Part shown: one piece after another, positions 6,889 through 9,018 of the stretch
Position numbering within the stretch: position 1 is the stretch's first letter
How the letters are laid out: every line of letters begins with the position of its first letter
NCBI GenBank assembly: GCA_947173755.1
Contig: CAMWGM010000046.1
Location: forward strand, 1 to 9,018
Source: an uncultured Muribaculaceae bacterium
Lineage (GTDB): Bacteria > Bacteroidota > Bacteroidia > Bacteroidales > Muribaculaceae
Direction of reading: 5' to 3'
DNA length: 9,018 nt
Translations under genes and position numbers: made by a program
The notes under the pieces: model-generated
The model's input: only the letters and a program-made list of their open reading frames with translations
Told to the model about the DNA's origin: nothing
Database searches by the model: none

Positions 6889-7050
6889 TTATGGCAGTAA
6901 ATACTGATAAGATGGAATACGTAAACGCTCGCGCTCCTCTGCAGATATAACCTTAAGTTTGATCTCACACACAGACACTTTTGAACCGGCACTACACTTC
7001 TTTATGGATGCAGAGCCTACACATACCGGTTTACTCATATCTGTCTTCAT
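6889..7050 (-). CDS. Small protein, 53 aa, upstream partner of the DUF6934-like gene
   Basis: An ATG at 7050 opens a 53-codon frame that ends TAA at 6889-6891, two bases before the ATG of the DUF6934-like gene. The product begins MKTDMSKPVCVGSAS, has three cysteines evenly spaced (residues 10, 19, 28) and ends in a charged helix-like part and a Tyr/Leu tail (ISAEERERLRIPSYQYLLP). A second ATG at residue 5 is possible. I do not recognise it. Support for it being real comes from a promoter match (7073-7104) about 23 bases upstream, the tight spacing to the next gene, and its peptide-like composition. A toxin-antitoxin or adaptor role would be a guess. Confidence 0.6.
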   Translation of the reverse strand: MKTDMSKPVCVGSASIKKCSAGSKVSVCEIKLKVISAEERERLRIPSYQYLLP

Positions 7051-7072
7051 TATTAATCCTGGTTCTATTTTG

Positions 7073-7104
7073 CAAAGTTATAAATTTTTATAAATCCTAT
7101 CAAA
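7073..7104 (-). promoter_or_regulatory. Bacteroidota-type promoter for the 53-aa / DUF6934-like pair
   Basis: On the minus strand TTTG (7101-7104) is followed after 20 bases by TAACTTTG (7073-7080), fitting TTTG and TAnnTTTG. Transcription would start near 7066, about 16 bases before the ATG at 7050. The DNA around it is AT-rich. The palindrome tcaaaatttga covers the upstream box and could be an operator. Confidence 0.65.
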
Positions 7105-7148
7105 TTTTGATGAGGTATTTTTTATTCTTTTCCATGAAAACATGCGAA

Positions 7149-7637
7149 TTAGTTCAATGGTTCATAGACAATAACAGACATAGTTCTACGATTCCGACGG
7201 CGACGGCGGTTTCGTCTTTTCCTTTTTTGCGGAGCAGTTACCGGTGCGGTACTGACAATATCGTCTCTATCCGGGAGTACCGATACGGTTTGGGGTAAAG
7301 CAACTGGTAGGTAAACACCTTTGGGATCGGCGTTTTTTTCATTAGTTGACGAATTATCGGTTTCATTATCCTTTGCCGATGCACGGCGGCGGGCCGCGGC
7401 TGCGCGTGCTTTAGCCGAGCGAGAGATTGCCTTGGTAAGATCAGAGCGGATCTCTTCACAAGCCGTCGGGAAGCAGGCATTGTCAATATCGCGTCTTCCG
7501 TCAATGATTTCAGAAAGAAGAGTCATCAACTGACATTTTTCAATAGGGTCCAACTCCATCGAGGCAATTTTGAGAAACAGACGTGCTGCGGCGGCAGCCG
7601 AGATAATCATAGGTGCTTTGGTGTTCTTGCTTTTCAT
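7149..7637 (-). CDS. Hypothetical protein, 162 aa, with Arg-rich C-terminal patch
   Basis: I do not recognise this gene with confidence. Residues about 10-50 are helical (AAAAARLFLKIASMELDPIE, then CQLMTLLSEIIDGRRD), followed by a basic Ala/Arg segment (about 71-89, ISRSAKARAAAARRRASAK), an acidic-polar linker (NETDNSSTNEKNADPKG) and an extremely basic patch, QKRKRRNRRRRRNRR, at 137-151. The order of helices, 'RRDI' turn and Ala/Arg segment faintly recalls phage DUF6291-like proteins, but I would not rely on that. The Arg-rich patch suggests contact with nucleic acid; this is inference. Its ATG at 7637 follows a TAACTTTG box at 7657-7664. Base composition is between that of the core genes and the AT-rich pair beside it. 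Its stop lies 98 bases before the ATG of the 53-aa ORF. Confidence 0.65.
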   Translation of the reverse strand: MKSKNTKAPMIISAAAAARLFLKIASMELDPIEKCQLMTLLSEIIDGRRDIDNACFPTACEEIRSDLTKAISRSAKARAAAARRRASAKDNETDNSSTNEKNADPKGVYLPVALPQTVSVLPDRDDIVSTAPVTAPQKRKRRNRRRRRNRRTMSVIVYEPLN

Positions 7638-7656
7638 AACTTCTGTGTTTTTTCCG

Positions 7657-7664
7657 CAAAGTTA
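7657..7664 (-). promoter_or_regulatory. Possible -7 element for the 162-aa gene
   Basis: TAACTTTG on the minus strand matches TAnnTTTG, the same octamer as at 7073-7080, 19 bases upstream of the ATG at 7637. No TTTG lies 19-20 bases upstream of it (one is seven bases away), so this is a half match only. Confidence 0.35.
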
Positions 7665-7769
7665 CTATCGACAAACACCGGAACAGTGCGATAATGATCC
7701 TTAGGTACGTGTAATTCCTCCTATTCTGTGCTGCGAAGTTGTAGATTTTCTATCATTTACTACATGTAA

Positions 7770-7802
7770 GGCAAAACTCCGACAGCGTTTCGGAGTTTTG
7801 CC
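7770..7802. terminator. 13-bp hairpin, terminator-like
   Basis: ggcaaaactccga (7770-7782) pairs perfectly with tcggagttttgcc (7790-7802) around a seven-base loop. The AAAA and TTTT tracts flanking the ACTCCGA core resemble a symmetrical intrinsic terminator, but the T-tract is only four long and is followed by GCC, so termination is not certain. Confidence 0.5.
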
Positions 7803-7805
7803 GTG

Positions 7806-7868
7806 GTGTAATATTAATAAGTTGATTGCTAAACTCGGTGATGATGACGAGCCGATCCAATATTACAC
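7806..7868. repeat. 10-bp inverted repeat with 43-base interior
   Basis: gtgtaatatt (7806-7815) is the exact complement of aatattacac (7859-7868). The interior has only short internal pairings (for example ctcg with cgag). It begins four bases after the preceding hairpin, so the two may belong to one structured element. Confidence 0.6.
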
Positions 7869-7931
7869 GGAATTGACAATGGAACCGTAGCCCGATGGTA
7901 AACGCCCTCAACACAGGAAGGAATAGAAAAT

Positions 7932-7978
7932 TTTCGGGCTTGCATACCTCAGTCTGTCCTGAAGGCGCAAGCCCGAAA
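7932..7978 (-). terminator. Intrinsic terminator of guaA
   Basis: tttcgggcttgc (7932-7943) pairs with gcaagcccgaaa (7967-7978); inside, cctcag and ctgaagg pair with one bulged A. On the minus strand the stem is followed by ATTTTCT. It begins 21 bases after the guaA stop and is correctly placed to end that gene. Confidence 0.75.
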
Positions 7979-7998
7979 TTAATGTATTTCAGAGATGA

Positions 7999-9018
7999 TC
8001 ACTCCCACTCTATAGTCGCAGGTGGTTTGGAGGAGATATCGTAGCATACGCGGTTGACGCCTTTGACCTTGTTGATGATCTCGTTGCTCACCTTGGCGAG
8101 GAATTCGTAGGGGAGGTGAACCCAGTCGGCGGTCATGCCGTCGGTTGACATGACGGCGCGGAGTGCGACGGCACGCTCGTAGGTGCGCTCGTCGCCCATG
8201 ACGCCCACGCTCTGCACCGGGAGGAGGATCACACCGGCCTGCCAGACGGAATCGTAAAGCCCGTGGCTGCGGAGCATGCTGATGAAGATGTCATCGGCAT
8301 CCTGAAGGATGCGCACCTTCTCGGGAGTAATGTCGCCGAGGATGCGCACGGCCAGACCGGGGCCGGGGAAAGGATGGCGGGTGATGAGATGCTCTGGCAT
8401 TCCGAGCTGACGGCCCACGCGGCGCACCTCGTCCTTGAAGAGGAGGCGGAGCGGTTCGCAGAGGCGGAGATGCATCTTCTCGGGAAGACCGCCCACGTTG
8501 TGGTGGCTCTTGATGGTGGTGCCGGTGATGGAGAGGCTCTCGATGCAGTCGGGATAGATGGTGCCCTGCGCGAGCCACTTGACATCGGAGATCTTGTGGG
8601 CCTCGCGGTCGAAGACGTCAATGAAGCCCTTGCCGATTATCTTGCGCTTGCGTTCAGGTTCGCTCACGCCTTCGAGCTCCTTGAAGAACTCAGCCGAGGC
8701 GTCGACTCCGATCACGTTAAGACCGAGGCCTTCGTAATCCTTGAGCACGTTCCTGAACTCATTCTTGCGCAACATGCCGTGGTCGACGAAAATGCAGGTG
8801 AGGTTCTTGCCGATGGCACGGTTGAGGAGCACGGCAGCCACCGACGAGTCGACGCCGCCGCTCAGACCGAGCACAACCTTGTCGTCACCGAGTTGCTCGC
8901 GGAGTTCGCGCACGGTCTGGTCGATAAACGATTCGGCTGACCAGTCCTGTTTGCCACCGCAGATGTCGACCACGAAATTCCTGAGGAGTTGGGTGCCACA
9001 CTCCGAGTGGTAGACCTC
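7999..9018 (-). CDS. guaA: GMP synthase (glutamine-hydrolysing) GuaA, 3' part (5' end outside window)
   Basis: GuaA makes GMP from XMP, ATP and glutamine, the last step of guanine nucleotide synthesis in the cytoplasm. The frame is open to the window edge, so the N-terminal class I glutaminase domain is outside; 339 of the roughly 510 residues are visible. The edge begins EVYHSECGTQLLRNFVVDIC, the family's junction between glutaminase and synthetase domains. The ATP-pyrophosphatase P-loop SGGVDSS is encoded at 8842-8862, followed by DHGMLRKNEF and GTIYPDCIES. The C-terminal dimerisation/XMP-binding domain contains RHPFPGPGLAVRILGD and ends in SSKPPATIEWE. The GTG at 8973 is internal. No broken or missing motif is seen. 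A terminator hairpin follows its stop. The identification is firm. Confidence 0.97.
   Translation of the reverse strand, partial: EVYHSECGTQLLRNFVVDICGGKQDWSAESFIDQTVRELREQLGDDKVVLGLSGGVDSSVAAVLLNRAIGKNLTCIFVDHGMLRKNEFRNVLKDYEGLGLNVIGVDASAEFFKELEGVSEPERKRKIIGKGFIDVFDREAHKISDVKWLAQGTIYPDCIESLSITGTTIKSHHNVGGLPEKMHLRLCEPLRLLFKDEVRRVGRQLGMPEHLITRHPFPGPGLAVRILGDITPEKVRILQDADDIFISMLRSHGLYDSVWQAGVILLPVQSVGVMGDERTYERAVALRAVMSTDGMTADWVHLPYEFLAKVSNEIINKVKGVNRVCYDISSKPPATIEWE

Larger units (their letters stand above)
7665..7998. other. Gene-free stretch between the 162-aa gene and guaA, with three inverted repeats
   Basis: No convincing gene is present in these 334 bases. Three strong inverted repeats follow each other: 7770-7802 (13-bp stem), 7806-7868 (10-bp arms, 43-base interior) and 7932-7978 (12-bp stem, terminator of guaA). 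A + strand frame without ATG, open from 7705 to the stop at 7888-7890, ends in the peptide-like KLGDDDEPIQYYTELTMEP, perhaps the remnant of a lost gene. An AGGAGG on the minus strand (7717-7722) is not followed by a start codon. Confidence 0.6.

Noticed and set aside
6981..7298. 105-codon + strand frame with a TTG start
   Set aside because: It lies antisense to the 53-aa ORF, its promoter and the end of the 162-aa gene. It has no promoter of its own and an arbitrary composition.
7717..7722. AGGAGG Shine-Dalgarno-like sequence on the minus strand
   Set aside because: No start codon follows at a suitable distance, and Bacteroidota rarely use such sites.
8263..8940. 225-codon + strand frame antisense to guaA
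   Set aside because: It is a mirror of guaA codon use in high-GC DNA; the opposite strand encodes a complete set of GuaA motifs.
1..9018. CRISPR arrays, tRNA, rRNA or insertion sequences
   Set aside because: No regularly spaced long repeats, cloverleaf sequence, rRNA motif or transposase was found on either strand.

Overview
The window looks like chromosome of a Bacteroidales bacterium of moderately high GC, possibly Muribaculaceae (that rank is an inference from composition and protein style only). The case rests on a DUF3127 protein, a DUF6934-like protein, promoter matches of the Bacteroidota type (TTTG, about 19-20 bases, TAnnTTTG) and starts without Shine-Dalgarno sequences.

Left part (1-5145, + strand): five tightly packed housekeeping genes with gaps of 14-22 bases. 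In order they are the end of mnmA (tRNA 2-thiouridylase), a DUF151/UVR 'bifunctional nuclease' protein, a NupG-type nucleoside/H+ symporter, rsmE (16S rRNA m3U1498 methyltransferase) and a secreted TPR protein. The packing suggests one transcription unit, ending at a strong symmetrical terminator at 5163-5209.

Middle (5210-5375): a short convergent junction holds seven 9-bp elements resembling DnaA boxes, three pointing right and then four pointing left, plus two CCGGCCGG palindromes around a smaller inverted repeat. Exactly here the + strand changes from C>G (left) to G>C (right), the direction expected at a replication origin. This is the most interesting signal in the window: a candidate oriC. 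The caveat is that gene orientation flips at the same point.

Right part (minus strand): a 106-aa unknown protein lies downstream of a DUF3127 OB-fold-like protein whose tail (DDLPF) resembles the SSB C-terminal tip, with a UUCG-capped terminator/attenuator-like hairpin between them. Next comes an AT-rich accessory stretch (about 6240-7760). It holds a DUF6934-like gene preceded by a 53-aa ORF with its own good promoter, then a 162-aa unknown protein with an arginine-rich tail. A 360-bp gene-free stretch with three strong inverted repeats separates this from guaA (GMP synthase), which runs off the right edge.

The conserved genes serve translation (MnmA, RsmE) and nucleotide supply (NupG, GuaA). 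The accessory genes between DUF3127 and guaA look inserted.
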